NCBI GenBank assembly: GCA_010021145.1
Contig: RGRP01000013.1
Span: forward strand, 1 to 13,232
Direction: 5' to 3'
Source: Candidatus Fonsibacter lacus
GTDB lineage: Bacteria > Pseudomonadota > Alphaproteobacteria > Pelagibacterales > Pelagibacteraceae
Length of the DNA stretch: 13,232 nucleotides
Part shown: positions 6,822 to 13,232 of the stretch, one piece after another
Position numbering within the stretch: the first letter of the stretch is position 1
Layout: each line of letters begins with the position of its first letter
Notes under the pieces: model-generated
Databases searched by the model: none
Seen by the model: only the letters and a program-made list of their open reading frames with translations
What the model was told of the DNA's origin: nothing
Position numbers and translations under genes: made by a program

Positions 6822-6950
6822 TTTAATCAGTTTTATTGAACGTCTTAATGTTATTTTTAAAAATTTTATAAGATTTATTTTTATAAAGAGTATCAACCAT
6901 AATAGCATTGTGCTAATTAAAAAATAAAATCAGTAAATATTTATAAAAAT

Positions 6951-8030
6951 ATGGTTTTAAGATTTAAAAATTTTAATAATTTAAAATATGTTGGTGGATT
7001 ATCTCAGATAAAAAATATTAAAAATCCAATAAAACTTTCTGCTAATGAGTCTGCCTTAGGCCCTTCAAAAAAAGCTATTAGAGCATTTATTGCAAACAGT
7101 AAAAGATTATCCAGATATCCAGATGGAAATTCAAATATTCTAATTCAGTCCATATCAAAAAATTTAAAATTAAATCCCAATAATATTATTATTGGCAATG
7201 GTTCTGATGAAATCATTAGTTTAGCTTGTCAATTATTTTTAAGACCCAATGATGAGGTCATAGTTACTGAGTATAGTTTTTTAATGTATAGAATTTATGC
7301 CAAAATTCACGGTGGGAAAGTTATTATAGCCCCAGAAAATGATTTTAAGGCAAATATAGATTCTATAATAGCTAAAGTAACTCCCAAAACTAAGATTGTT
7401 TTTTTAGCCAATCCAAACAATCCAACAGGAACGTATTTAGATAAAAATGAAATGTTATTACTTAGAAAAAAATTACGAAGCAATATTCTTTTAGTAGTTG
7501 ATGACGCTTATTTTGAATTTGTTATTAACAAGGATTATGTATCTGGTTTAGATTTATTTAAAGGCTACAGTAATGTTCTTATTACCAGATCTTTTTCTAA
7601 AATATATGGTCTTGCTAGCTTAAGACTTGGTTGGGGTTATGGACCAAAAAATATCATCTCTGCAATGAAACTTATTAAGCCCCCTTTTAATGTTAATTCA
7701 GCAGCACAAGTGGCTGGCGTAGAAGCCCTGAATGATAAAAATTGGTTAAAAAAAAACATAGAACACAATACAAAGTGGGCCGATATTTTTTTTGAAAATT
7801 TTGTAAATTTAGGAATTTTAACAAATGTTCCTGTAGCAAATTTTTTCTTAATGCGTTTTGATAATAAAGAAATAACAGCAGACAAAGTTTATGATAAATT
7901 TATTAAATCTAAGATTATATTAAGAAAAATGAAAGGTTATGGATTAGCCAATTCACTACGAGTGACTATAGGAAATAATAAAGAAAATAACTTATTTTTA
8001 AAAACTCTTAATAAAATTTTTAATGTTTAA
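6951..8030 (+). CDS. hisC: Histidinol-phosphate aminotransferase HisC
   Basis: This 359-residue fold-type I PLP enzyme converts imidazole-acetol phosphate and glutamate to histidinol phosphate. Paired with tyrA it may also transaminate aromatic keto acids. Motifs are KLSANESALGPS (28-39), GNGSDEIIS (82-90), NPNNPTGT (154-161), the PLP-contacting DDAYFEF (184-190) and the Schiff-base lysine K217 in TRSFSKIYGLASLRLGWGYG, with R225 for phosphate binding. The hisC-tyrA pair is common in alphaproteobacteria and hints at aromatic synthesis as well as histidine. The start has no clear Shine-Dalgarno, only A/T-rich sequence. The 241-base upstream region is shared with the divergent metW leader. Confidence 0.95.
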   Translation: MVLRFKNFNNLKYVGGLSQIKNIKNPIKLSANESALGPSKKAIRAFIANSKRLSRYPDGNSNILIQSISKNLKLNPNNIIIGNGSDEIISLACQLFLRPNDEVIVTEYSFLMYRIYAKIHGGKVIIAPENDFKANIDSIIAKVTPKTKIVFLANPNNPTGTYLDKNEMLLLRKKLRSNILLVVDDAYFEFVINKDYVSGLDLFKGYSNVLITRSFSKIYGLASLRLGWGYGPKNIISAMKLIKPPFNVNSAAQVAGVEALNDKNWLKKNIEHNTKWADIFFENFVNLGILTNVPVANFFLMRFDNKEITADKVYDKFIKSKIILRKMKGYGLANSLRVTIGNNKENNLFLKTLNKIFNV

Positions 8031-8925
8031 AAAAATTACCATAATTGGATTGGGTCTAATAGGATCTTCTATTGCAAGAGCAATAAAAAAGAATAATTTA
8101 TGTAAAATTTTAGTTGCTCATGATAAGTCTAAACTAGTTTTAAAAAAAACTTCTAAACTTAAAATAACTAATCACATAGAACCAAATCTTAAAAAGAGTG
8201 TTAAAGACTCTGATTTGGTAATTATTTGTACTCCACTAGGAACTTATAAAAATATAGTTTCAGTTATTAAAAATAATTTAAAAAAAACTTGTATTTTAAC
8301 CGATGTGGGCTCTGCTAAAATTTTTGTAACTAATACAGTTAGTAAATTAATTAATAAAAATACTATATGGATTCCTGCCCACCCAGTTGCGGGCACAGAG
8401 CAAAGTGGCCCAGAAGCTGGTTTTGCTGATTTATTTAAAAATAGATGGTGCATCATAACTCCAGTAAATAAAAAGAATCCTAGTTATGTAAAAAAATTAA
8501 ACAATTTTTGGAGAAAAATTGGCAGCAAAGTTCAGCAAATGTCAGCGGAGCATCATGATAAAGTTATGGCAATTACGAGTCATATTCCGCATTTAATAGC
8601 TTATAATATTGTAGGAACAGCAGCTAATCTTGAGAAAGACACAAAATCAGAAGTTATAAAATATAGCGCAAGTGGATTTAGAGATTTTACAAGGATTGCA
8701 TCCTCAGATCCTACTATGTGGAGAGATATTGCGCTTAATAATCGTAACCAGATTCTTCATATGTTAGAAAAATTTAATCTAGATTTAAGTAATTTAAAGC
8801 GTGCAATTGTGAAAAAAGATGGAAATAAATTATTTAAATTATTCTCTAAAACTAGAAAAATTAGACAGGCTATTGTTAAAGCTGGACAGGATATTAACAG
8901 TCCTAATTTTGGAAGAAAAAATTAA
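8023..8925 (+). CDS. tyrA: Prephenate (or cyclohexadienyl/arogenate) dehydrogenase TyrA
   Basis: This 300-residue dehydrogenase oxidatively decarboxylates prephenate (or arogenate) in tyrosine synthesis. The Rossmann motif GLGLIGSS (9-16) is followed by D34 at the end of strand 2 (VAHDKS), favouring NAD over NADP. LTDVGSAK (92-99), AHPVAGTEQSGPE (119-131, with H120) and SHIPHLIAYNIVG (187-199, H188 and H190) are the family's active-site segments. Near the C-terminus FRDFTRIASSDPTMWRDI matches the dimerisation region. There is no fused chorismate mutase or ACT domain. The ATG overlaps the hisC end by 8 bases. Its stop overlaps the stop of the convergent plsC-like gene by 4 bases. Prephenate versus arogenate specificity cannot be told from sequence. 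Confidence 0.95.
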   Translation: MFKKITIIGLGLIGSSIARAIKKNNLCKILVAHDKSKLVLKKTSKLKITNHIEPNLKKSVKDSDLVIICTPLGTYKNIVSVIKNNLKKTCILTDVGSAKIFVTNTVSKLINKNTIWIPAHPVAGTEQSGPEAGFADLFKNRWCIITPVNKKNPSYVKKLNNFWRKIGSKVQQMSAEHHDKVMAITSHIPHLIAYNIVGTAANLEKDTKSEVIKYSASGFRDFTRIASSDPTMWRDIALNNRNQILHMLEKFNLDLSNLKRAIVKKDGNKLFKLFSKTRKIRQAIVKAGQDINSPNFGRKN

Positions 8926-9611
8926 TCGTAAATTTCTTTTTCAAGTTTATTCATGAATTCGTTCATGTTCAAACCAGGCTCAATCGGTTTTTTAAATTCA
9001 ATACAAATTTCTCCTGGAAACCTTAAAAAACTATCTCTAGGCCAAACATCGCCAGTATTTAATTTAACCGGTATACAAGGAACATTGGCTTTTTCATAAA
9101 TTCTTGAAACACCCTTTTTCAAAGGAATTCTTTCATTGTTTTTAATTCTTGTTCCTTGTGGAAAAATAATTAAAGGAGATGTTTCTTTATTAATAGTTTC
9201 TGCAGTTTTTTCTAAAAAAACAAGGTGATCTTTAGTAACTTTTTCTCTATGAGTTCCTATAAACCCTAATTTTTTTATACACCATCCATAAAATGGAATT
9301 TTAAATAATTCAGCTTTAACAATAAAAATAGGAGCATTTAGTACAGCGTTAAAAACAAAAGTTTCGCAAATCGATTGATGTGCAGAAGCTACAAAAAATT
9401 TTCTATCTTTTGGAATATTCTCTAAACCCTTAAATATTATTTTTGTATTAATAATAAACCTTACACAAAATATTATATAAAACCCCAGCATGCGGGCTAA
9501 CCATTGCATTGCTTCTTTTGGCATTATGAGAGTTGGTAAAGCTAGTAATGTTGAAAAAAAAGAGCCACAGTAAGTTGCAAAATTAAATACCAAAGATCTT
9601 AAAAAATGCAT
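8922..9611 (-). CDS. plsC: 1-acyl-sn-glycerol-3-phosphate acyltransferase (PlsC/LPLAT family)
   Basis: This 229-residue protein has an N-terminal hydrophobic region (about 6-30, a membrane helix) with a second hydrophobic stretch at 41-54. It carries the acyltransferase motifs in order: HQSICE (78-83), a block I with Glu in place of the usual Asp of HX4D; HREKV (121-125); FPQGTR (150-155), variant of FPEGTR; and VPCIPVKLNTGDVWPR (177-192). The family transfers an acyl chain to lysophosphatidic acid, making phosphatidic acid at the inner membrane. The variant blocks recall other alphaproteobacterial members, so activity is likely kept, though other lysophospholipid acceptors are possible. It starts immediately after the lysA stop (TAAATG) and converges on tyrA with a 4-base overlap. 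Confidence 0.9.
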   Translation of the reverse strand: MHFLRSLVFNFATYCGSFFSTLLALPTLIMPKEAMQWLARMLGFYIIFCVRFIINTKIIFKGLENIPKDRKFFVASAHQSICETFVFNAVLNAPIFIVKAELFKIPFYGWCIKKLGFIGTHREKVTKDHLVFLEKTAETINKETSPLIIFPQGTRIKNNERIPLKKGVSRIYEKANVPCIPVKLNTGDVWPRDSFLRFPGEICIEFKKPIEPGLNMNEFMNKLEKEIYD

Positions 9612-10847
9612 TTAATTAATTAAAGACTCTAATTTCTGTCTGGGTCTTATTATTTGATATTTATTTTTATTAATTAAAATTTCTGCACAATAAGGTCTTG
9701 TATTATAGTTTGATGCTAAAGATCTTCCATAGGCTCCAATGTTATTAATACAAACAAAATCCCCTTCATTAAGTTTTTGGTATTTTTTGTAAGAAATAAA
9801 TGTATCTGAACTTTCGCATACCGGACCAACAAACTCAGTATTTTTATTAATAATGGAGCTATTTTTTAATAAAGGATGGATCTGATGTTTTGCACCATAT
9901 AAAGCAGGTCTAATTAGATCGTTCATTGCAGCATCAATGATTACGAATTTTTTTCCAGGCGCGTCTTTTAAATAAATAATTTTAGATACCAAAACCCCAG
10001 TATTGCCACAAATAGATCTTCCTGGCTCAAATATAATTTCTACATTATTAATTTTTTTAAATTTAAGAACAATGTTTGAGTATTGTTTAAGATTAAATTT
10101 TTTCTCATTCTCTGAATATGGAATGCCAGTTCCTCCTCCTAAATCGATATATTTTAAATTTATTCCAATTAAATTAATTTTTTTATTAAAGCTTGAGAGT
10201 GCGTTTAAAACTTTTTTGAAAGGAGTAATGTCCATGATTTGAGAACCAATATGGACACTAATTGCCTCAAATTTTATATAATCGAAATGATATTGATTAT
10301 TAAATATTTCAAAACAAGCATTCATTGAAATACCAAACTTGTTATCTTTTTTTCCTGTAGATATCTTTTTATTTGTTTTAGCAGAAATATTAGGATTAAT
10401 TCTAACTCCAACAGAGACAATTTTGTTATTTTTTTGGGCAATTTTATTAATAGCTTTTATTTCAGCTTCTGACTCTGCATTAATTAAAAGAATGTCTTTT
10501 TTAATTGCAAAATCTAACTCCTCTTCTGTTTTACCAACTCCAGAAAAAACTATTTTTTTAGGAGAAATTCCTGCTTTAAGAGCAATTTTTAATTCACCAA
10601 TTGATACAACATCTGCCCCAGAACCAAGTTTTTTTAACTCAGAAATAAGTTTTAGATTAGAATTTGATTTTACTGAAAAACAGATAATTGGATTAATTTT
10701 TTTAAAAGATTTTTTAAAATTATTAAAATTGAATTTTAGTTGACTAAGAGAGTAAAGATAAAATGGTGTTTTAATTCTTGTTGCTACTTTTGATATAGCG
10801 GTATTTTCAAAAAATAATTTTTTATTTTTGAATTTTAGAAAATTCAT
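9612..10847 (-). CDS. lysA: Diaminopimelate decarboxylase LysA
   Basis: This 411-residue fold-type III PLP enzyme decarboxylates meso-diaminopimelate to lysine. The PLP lysine is K60 in CFSVKSNSN. HIGSQI (199-204) contains the conserved His, DLGGGTGIPY (235-244) the phosphate-binding glycines, and EPGRSI (274-279) the substrate-contacting Glu-Pro-Gly-Arg. GPVCESSDTF (341-350) holds the active-site Cys344 from the partner subunit, and GAYG (371-374) follows. Length and motif order are normal. Its ATG shares one base with the stop of the small lipoprotein gene (TAATG), and the plsC-like gene follows without a spacer. Confidence 0.97.
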   Translation of the reverse strand: MNFLKFKNKKLFFENTAISKVATRIKTPFYLYSLSQLKFNFNNFKKSFKKINPIICFSVKSNSNLKLISELKKLGSGADVVSIGELKIALKAGISPKKIVFSGVGKTEEELDFAIKKDILLINAESEAEIKAINKIAQKNNKIVSVGVRINPNISAKTNKKISTGKKDNKFGISMNACFEIFNNQYHFDYIKFEAISVHIGSQIMDITPFKKVLNALSSFNKKINLIGINLKYIDLGGGTGIPYSENEKKFNLKQYSNIVLKFKKINNVEIIFEPGRSICGNTGVLVSKIIYLKDAPGKKFVIIDAAMNDLIRPALYGAKHQIHPLLKNSSIINKNTEFVGPVCESSDTFISYKKYQKLNEGDFVCINNIGAYGRSLASNYNTRPYCAEILINKNKYQIIRPRQKLESLIN

Positions 10848-10987
10848 TAAATGATTTTGATATCAATTTTAGTTTCTAAAGATTGTTTTTCAAAATTATC
10901 ATTAAAAGATTGGTAAACAGGATTATTCTTCACTCCACACGACGTTGTTAAGAATAATATTGATAAAACTAATAAAATTCTAATCAT
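10847..10987 (-). CDS. lptM: Small LptM/YifL-type lipoprotein, 46 residues
   Basis: A short reading frame beginning MIRILLVLSILFLTTSCGVK has a lipoprotein signal: R3, a hydrophobic core from 4 to 13, and a lipobox-like TTSC with the acylated cysteine at 17. The mature part of 30 residues starts CGVKNNPVYQ, close to the CGxKGPLY start of E. coli YifL/LptM, and ends in a polar tail. LptM is a small outer-membrane lipoprotein that helps maturation of the LPS transporter LptD. Placement between argH and lysA is typical for such genes in proteobacteria. The start overlaps the argH stop (ATGA) and the stop overlaps the lysA start (TAATG). Signal, length and context are strong, but the function is inferred from family resemblance. 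Confidence 0.82.
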   Translation of the reverse strand: MIRILLVLSILFLTTSCGVKNNPVYQSFNDNFEKQSLETKIDIKII

Positions 10988-12372
10988 TTAAACTCTTTTT
11001 GATATTTTTTTATCATTTTATTAACATTAAACGGTGACGTTCCGCCATAAGATTTTTTTGAATTCACTGAATTCTTTAGGTCAAACATTTTTAAGACATC
11101 TTTTTCTACGCTTTTTTCAACTTTTTTTATCGTTAAAAAATCTAACTCATCAAGTGTTTTATTATTTTTTTCAGCAATATTTACAAGCGTTGCAGATTTT
11201 TTATGAGCATCTCTAAAAGACATTCCTTTTTTAACTAAATAATCTGCAAAGTCTGTTGCGGTAGTAAAACCTAATTTTGCTGCAGCTAACATTTTAGCTT
11301 TGTTGGGTTTCATTCCATTCACTAATTCAGTAGCAAGTTGAATATTCAATAAAAGACTATCATATGAATCAAATACACTTTCCTTATCTTCTTGCATGTC
11401 TTTAAAGTAAGCAAGCGGTAAGCCTTTCATGGTAGTTAACATGGAAGATAATTGTCCAAATATTCTTCCAGTTTTACCTCTAATTAATTCTGCAGAGTCT
11501 GGATTCTTTTTTTGGGGCATAATTGAAGATCCCGTTAATAAACTATCCTCAAGAGTGATTAAATTTACAAGATCCGAATTCCAAATAATAATTTCCTCAG
11601 CAAGTCTTGAAAGGTGAACTGAACACAAAGAAGCTATAAACAAGAATTCTATAGCAAAGTCTCTATCAGAAACTGAATCAATAGAGTTGTCAGTAGGTTT
11701 TTTAAATCCGAGTTTTTTTGAAGTAAAGTGTCTATCGATATTATATGACGTCCCAGCAAGAGCGGCAGATCCTAAGGGGTTTTCATTAATATTTTCTAAA
11801 AAACTTTTAATTCTTTTTTTATCTCTTTTGAACATTTCTACATAAGCCAACAAATAATGAGAAAAAAGTACCGGCTGCGCATTTTTAAGATGTGTGAAAC
11901 CAGGCATAATTACATCAATATTTTTTTTAGCTTTGTTTAAAAAACTTTTAACAAGCAGTGTTAAATTTTTATCAATAATACTTGCAGATTTTTTAACCCA
12001 AAGTTTAAAATCGGTTACTACCTGATCATTTCTCGATCTTGCTGTATGAAGAAATCCAGCGTGATCACCTATAATTTCAAATAATCTTTTTTCAACATTA
12101 AGATGAATATCTTCGTGTTCTTTTTTAAATTCAAATTTATTTTTTTGTATTTCTAATTTAATTTTTTTTAATCCAGAGATAATTTTTTTTGCAGATTCAC
12201 CCTTAATAATTTTTTGTTTTGATAACATTTCGCAATGAGCAATAGAGGCGTCAATATCTTCATTAAAAAGTCTTTTATCTACATCAATTGAAGAATTAAT
12301 TGATTGCAAAAGTTTTGATGTAGGTTTTTTAACTCTTGTACCCCACACTTTATTTTTATTTCCTTTAGTCAT
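10984..12372 (-). CDS. argH: Argininosuccinate lyase ArgH
   Basis: This 462-residue member of the fumarase/aspartase superfamily cleaves argininosuccinate to arginine and fumarate, the last step of arginine synthesis. N-terminal KVWGTR (8-13), HTARSRNDQV (109-118), GFTHLKNAQPV (158-168, with H161) and the signature loop GSSIMPQKKNPDSAELIRG (281-299, with the catalytic-loop Ser) are all present. The C-terminal YGGTSPFNV matches the family end. Length is normal. Its stop overlaps the small lipoprotein gene by 4 bases. The start is only 27 bases from the divergent TlpA-like gene, an arrangement common in alphaproteobacteria. Confidence 0.97.
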   Translation of the reverse strand: MTKGNKNKVWGTRVKKPTSKLLQSINSSIDVDKRLFNEDIDASIAHCEMLSKQKIIKGESAKKIISGLKKIKLEIQKNKFEFKKEHEDIHLNVEKRLFEIIGDHAGFLHTARSRNDQVVTDFKLWVKKSASIIDKNLTLLVKSFLNKAKKNIDVIMPGFTHLKNAQPVLFSHYLLAYVEMFKRDKKRIKSFLENINENPLGSAALAGTSYNIDRHFTSKKLGFKKPTDNSIDSVSDRDFAIEFLFIASLCSVHLSRLAEEIIIWNSDLVNLITLEDSLLTGSSIMPQKKNPDSAELIRGKTGRIFGQLSSMLTTMKGLPLAYFKDMQEDKESVFDSYDSLLLNIQLATELVNGMKPNKAKMLAAAKLGFTTATDFADYLVKKGMSFRDAHKKSATLVNIAEKNNKTLDELDFLTIKKVEKSVEKDVLKMFDLKNSVNSKKSYGGTSPFNVNKMIKKYQKEFK

Positions 12373-12399
12373 ATTTTTAATAATATATAAAACTTAACT
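12373..12399. promoter_or_regulatory. 27-base divergent promoter region, argH and TlpA-like gene
   Basis: The whole gap is A/T. It contains TATAAA (12386-12391) reading toward the TlpA-like gene and TATATT (12387-12382) reading toward argH, overlapping on opposite strands. Start sites 6-8 bases downstream would lie within a few bases of each ATG, which would give leaderless or nearly leaderless mRNAs. No convincing -35 hexamer is seen on either side, so this is tentative. Confidence 0.3.
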
Positions 12400-12945
12400 A
12401 TGTTTTTTTTGCGTAATTATTTTAAGTATTTAGTTTATTTAACTAGTTTATTATTATTTATTACTAATCACTCTTTATCACAACCCATTAAAGATCTTCC
12501 CTTTAAGAACATAGTTGTGCATGAGGTGCCAAAAGAAATCATTGGTGAAGAATTTAGAGATTTCTCTGGAAAAAAATTAAAATTTAATAAATTTGATCAT
12601 CAAATAAATCTAATTAATTTCTGGTCTACTTGGTGTGTACCATGCAAAGAAGAGATGCCCTCAATTGATAAATTAGTTGATGTTTTAGGCAAAGATAAAA
12701 TTAAAATATTTGCTATTAATCTTGAAAAAATAAATAAGAAAAAAACTGATAAATTTTTTACAGATTTAAAAATTAAGAATTTTGATACTTATTATGATCC
12801 AGAGTATTTTTTGGCTAATAAAATTGGGCTAAGAGGCTTACCCACAACCTTAATCGTGAACCGCAACGGTAAAGAAATAGCAAGAGTTATAGGCTCTATT
12901 GATTTTGCTGATGTGAAATTTATTAGTTGGTTAAAGAGTCTTTAG
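12400..12945 (+). CDS. TlpA-like periplasmic thiol-disulfide oxidoreductase
   Basis: This 181-residue protein has an N-terminal signal (R5 and K9, hydrophobic 10-22, likely cut near SLS-Q at 27-28) and a thioredoxin fold. Active-site WCVPC (78-82) carries redox cysteines 79 and 82. The cis-proline is P148 in GLRGLPTTLIVNRNG. Between them lies FAINLEK and an insertion typical of the TlpA/ResA/CcmG group. Such proteins reduce disulfides outside the cytoplasm, most often during cytochrome c or cytochrome oxidase maturation. A TlpA gene divergent from argH recurs in alphaproteobacteria, but its client here is unknown. It converges on the membrane-protein gene with a 2-base gap. Confidence 0.88.
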   Translation: MFFLRNYFKYLVYLTSLLLFITNHSLSQPIKDLPFKNIVVHEVPKEIIGEEFRDFSGKKLKFNKFDHQINLINFWSTWCVPCKEEMPSIDKLVDVLGKDKIKIFAINLEKINKKKTDKFFTDLKIKNFDTYYDPEYFLANKIGLRGLPTTLIVNRNGKEIARVIGSIDFADVKFISWLKSL

Positions 12946-12947
12946 AT

Positions 12948-13148
12948 CTATTTTTTATGAAAATAAAATAGAGTCATCAAAATAACTATTGCAATAAACT
13001 GAGCAATAACTCTTAACTGCATTAATTTGTTACTCTTTCTTTTATCGTCGATATTGCTACCAAGAAAAAAAGACTTTAATCCACGCATAAGAATTACGGT
13101 AACAACGATCAGTGCAATTATAGCAATAATACGACTTAAATCTGACAT
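12948..13148 (-). CDS. HIG1-domain twin-transmembrane protein
   Basis: This 66-residue protein has two membrane helices (about 7-20 and 48-62) separated by a polar loop. The loop contains DDKRKSNKLMQLRVIAQF (34-51), which fits the HIG_1_N pattern (R-S-N-x-L-M-x-x-R-V-x-x-Q). Mitochondrial HIG1 relatives associate with respiratory complexes III and IV. The role of the bacterial proteins is largely unproven, so a link to respiration is only an inference, mildly supported by the neighbouring TlpA-like gene. The ATG is at 13146-13148 and the TAG stop is 2 bases from the convergent gene's stop. The protein is very lysine-rich at its C-terminus (FYFHKK). Confidence 0.82.
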   Translation of the reverse strand: MSDLSRIIAIIALIVVTVILMRGLKSFFLGSNIDDKRKSNKLMQLRVIAQFIAIVILMTLFYFHKK

Positions 13149-13177
13149 TGAGAAATAATTATCATAAAATGATTAAA

Positions 13178-13183
13178 ATTATA
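13178..13183 (-). promoter_or_regulatory. Candidate -10 element upstream of the HIG1-domain gene
   Basis: A perfect TATAAT on the minus strand lies 29 bases before the ATG at 13148. It would give a start near 13171 and a leader of about 23 bases. No good -35 hexamer is found 16-18 bases upstream. In such A/T-rich sequence a chance match is quite possible. Confidence 0.3.
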
Positions 13184-13198
13184 TAAAATAAAATATTA

Positions 13199-13232
13199 AT
13201 GAAACTTATCGAAGAAAATATATTTTTAAAGA
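13199..13232 (+). CDS. Possible start of a further gene (partial, runs off the window)
   Basis: An ATG at 13199 opens a frame reading MKLIEENIFLK that is still open at the window edge. It begins 50 bases from the divergent HIG1-type gene, the spacing expected for a real gene in this compact genome. TATAAA at 13182-13187 could be its -10. Eleven residues do not allow any family assignment. Confidence 0.4.
   Translation, partial: MKLIEENIFLK

Noticed and set aside
6627..6839. 70-codon plus-strand open frame across the metW start and its leader
   Set aside because: It lies antisense to metW's conserved N-terminus and to the SAM-II aptamer, resembles no known protein and is explained by the sparse stops of a random frame.
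6836..6872. TTGAAC (6836-6841) with TAAAAA at 6858 or TATAAG at 6867 as a hisC promoter
   Set aside because: Either the -10 is poor (TAAAAA) or the spacing is too long (TATAAG, 25 bases). A hisC promoter must exist in 6710-6950 but I cannot place it with confidence.
6903..6915. Small hairpin TAGCA-TTG-TGCTA upstream of hisC, considered as a leader attenuator
   Set aside because: It is a 5-bp stem with no U-run, no leader peptide rich in histidine codons and no alternative pairing. It is too small to support a regulatory claim.
10339..10743. 134-codon plus-strand open frame
   Set aside because: It is entirely antisense to lysA, whose motifs are intact. The hydrophobic composition is what results from reading Lys/Asn/Glu-rich codons in reverse.
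12948..12971. Inverted repeat CTATTTT...AAAATAG at the convergent gene ends, considered as a bidirectional terminator
   Set aside because: The stem is only A/T-rich, has a 10-base loop and is not followed by a T-run in either direction. It is likely chance in AT-rich sequence.

Overview
The window is AT-rich (G+C roughly 30% by eye), very densely coded, and carries ordinary housekeeping and amino-acid biosynthesis genes of a streamlined alphaproteobacterium. Three things point to a SAR11/Pelagibacterales-like marine bacterium: the base composition, junctions of a few bases or short overlaps, and alphaproteobacterial gene neighbourhoods (rplU-rpmA-obgE-proB-proA-nadD-rsfS-rlmH; hisC-tyrA; argH-lptM-lysA with a TlpA-like gene divergent from argH). 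A SAM-II riboswitch, a class best known from alphaproteobacteria and marine metagenomes, supports this. The lineage is an inference from these traits, since the window has no rRNA.

Layout. (1) Bases 1-5303, minus strand: a strong sigma70-type promoter (5276-5303) drives rplU (L21) and rpmA (L27). A candidate intrinsic terminator follows, then obgE, proB, proA, nadD, rsfS and rlmH, the last cut by the window edge. The group combines ribosome parts, ribosome assembly and silencing factors, proline synthesis and NAD synthesis. (2) Bases 5334-6821, minus strand: a TTGACA promoter, a SAM-II riboswitch and a small AU hairpin precede metW, followed by gloB. (3) Bases 6951-8925, plus strand: hisC and tyrA overlap. 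(4) Bases 8922-12372, minus strand: argH, a 46-residue lipoprotein gene of the LptM/YifL type, lysA and a PlsC-type acyltransferase gene, every junction overlapping or abutting. (5) Bases 12400-12945, plus strand: an exported TlpA-like thioredoxin. (6) Bases 12948-13148, minus strand: a two-helix HIG1-like membrane protein. (7) From 13199, plus strand: the first codons of a possible further gene.

How they work together. proB and proA perform the first two steps of proline synthesis. argH ends arginine synthesis and lysA ends lysine synthesis. hisC and tyrA serve histidine and tyrosine/phenylalanine synthesis. metW belongs to methionine synthesis and sits under SAM control, but its usual partner metX is not next to it. 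No mobile element, CRISPR array, tRNA or rRNA was seen. The longest stretch without a gene is 6710-6950 (241 bases), and it holds the riboswitch leader. The most interesting points are the SAM-II riboswitch attached directly to metW without metX, and the short LptM-like gene threaded between argH and lysA.
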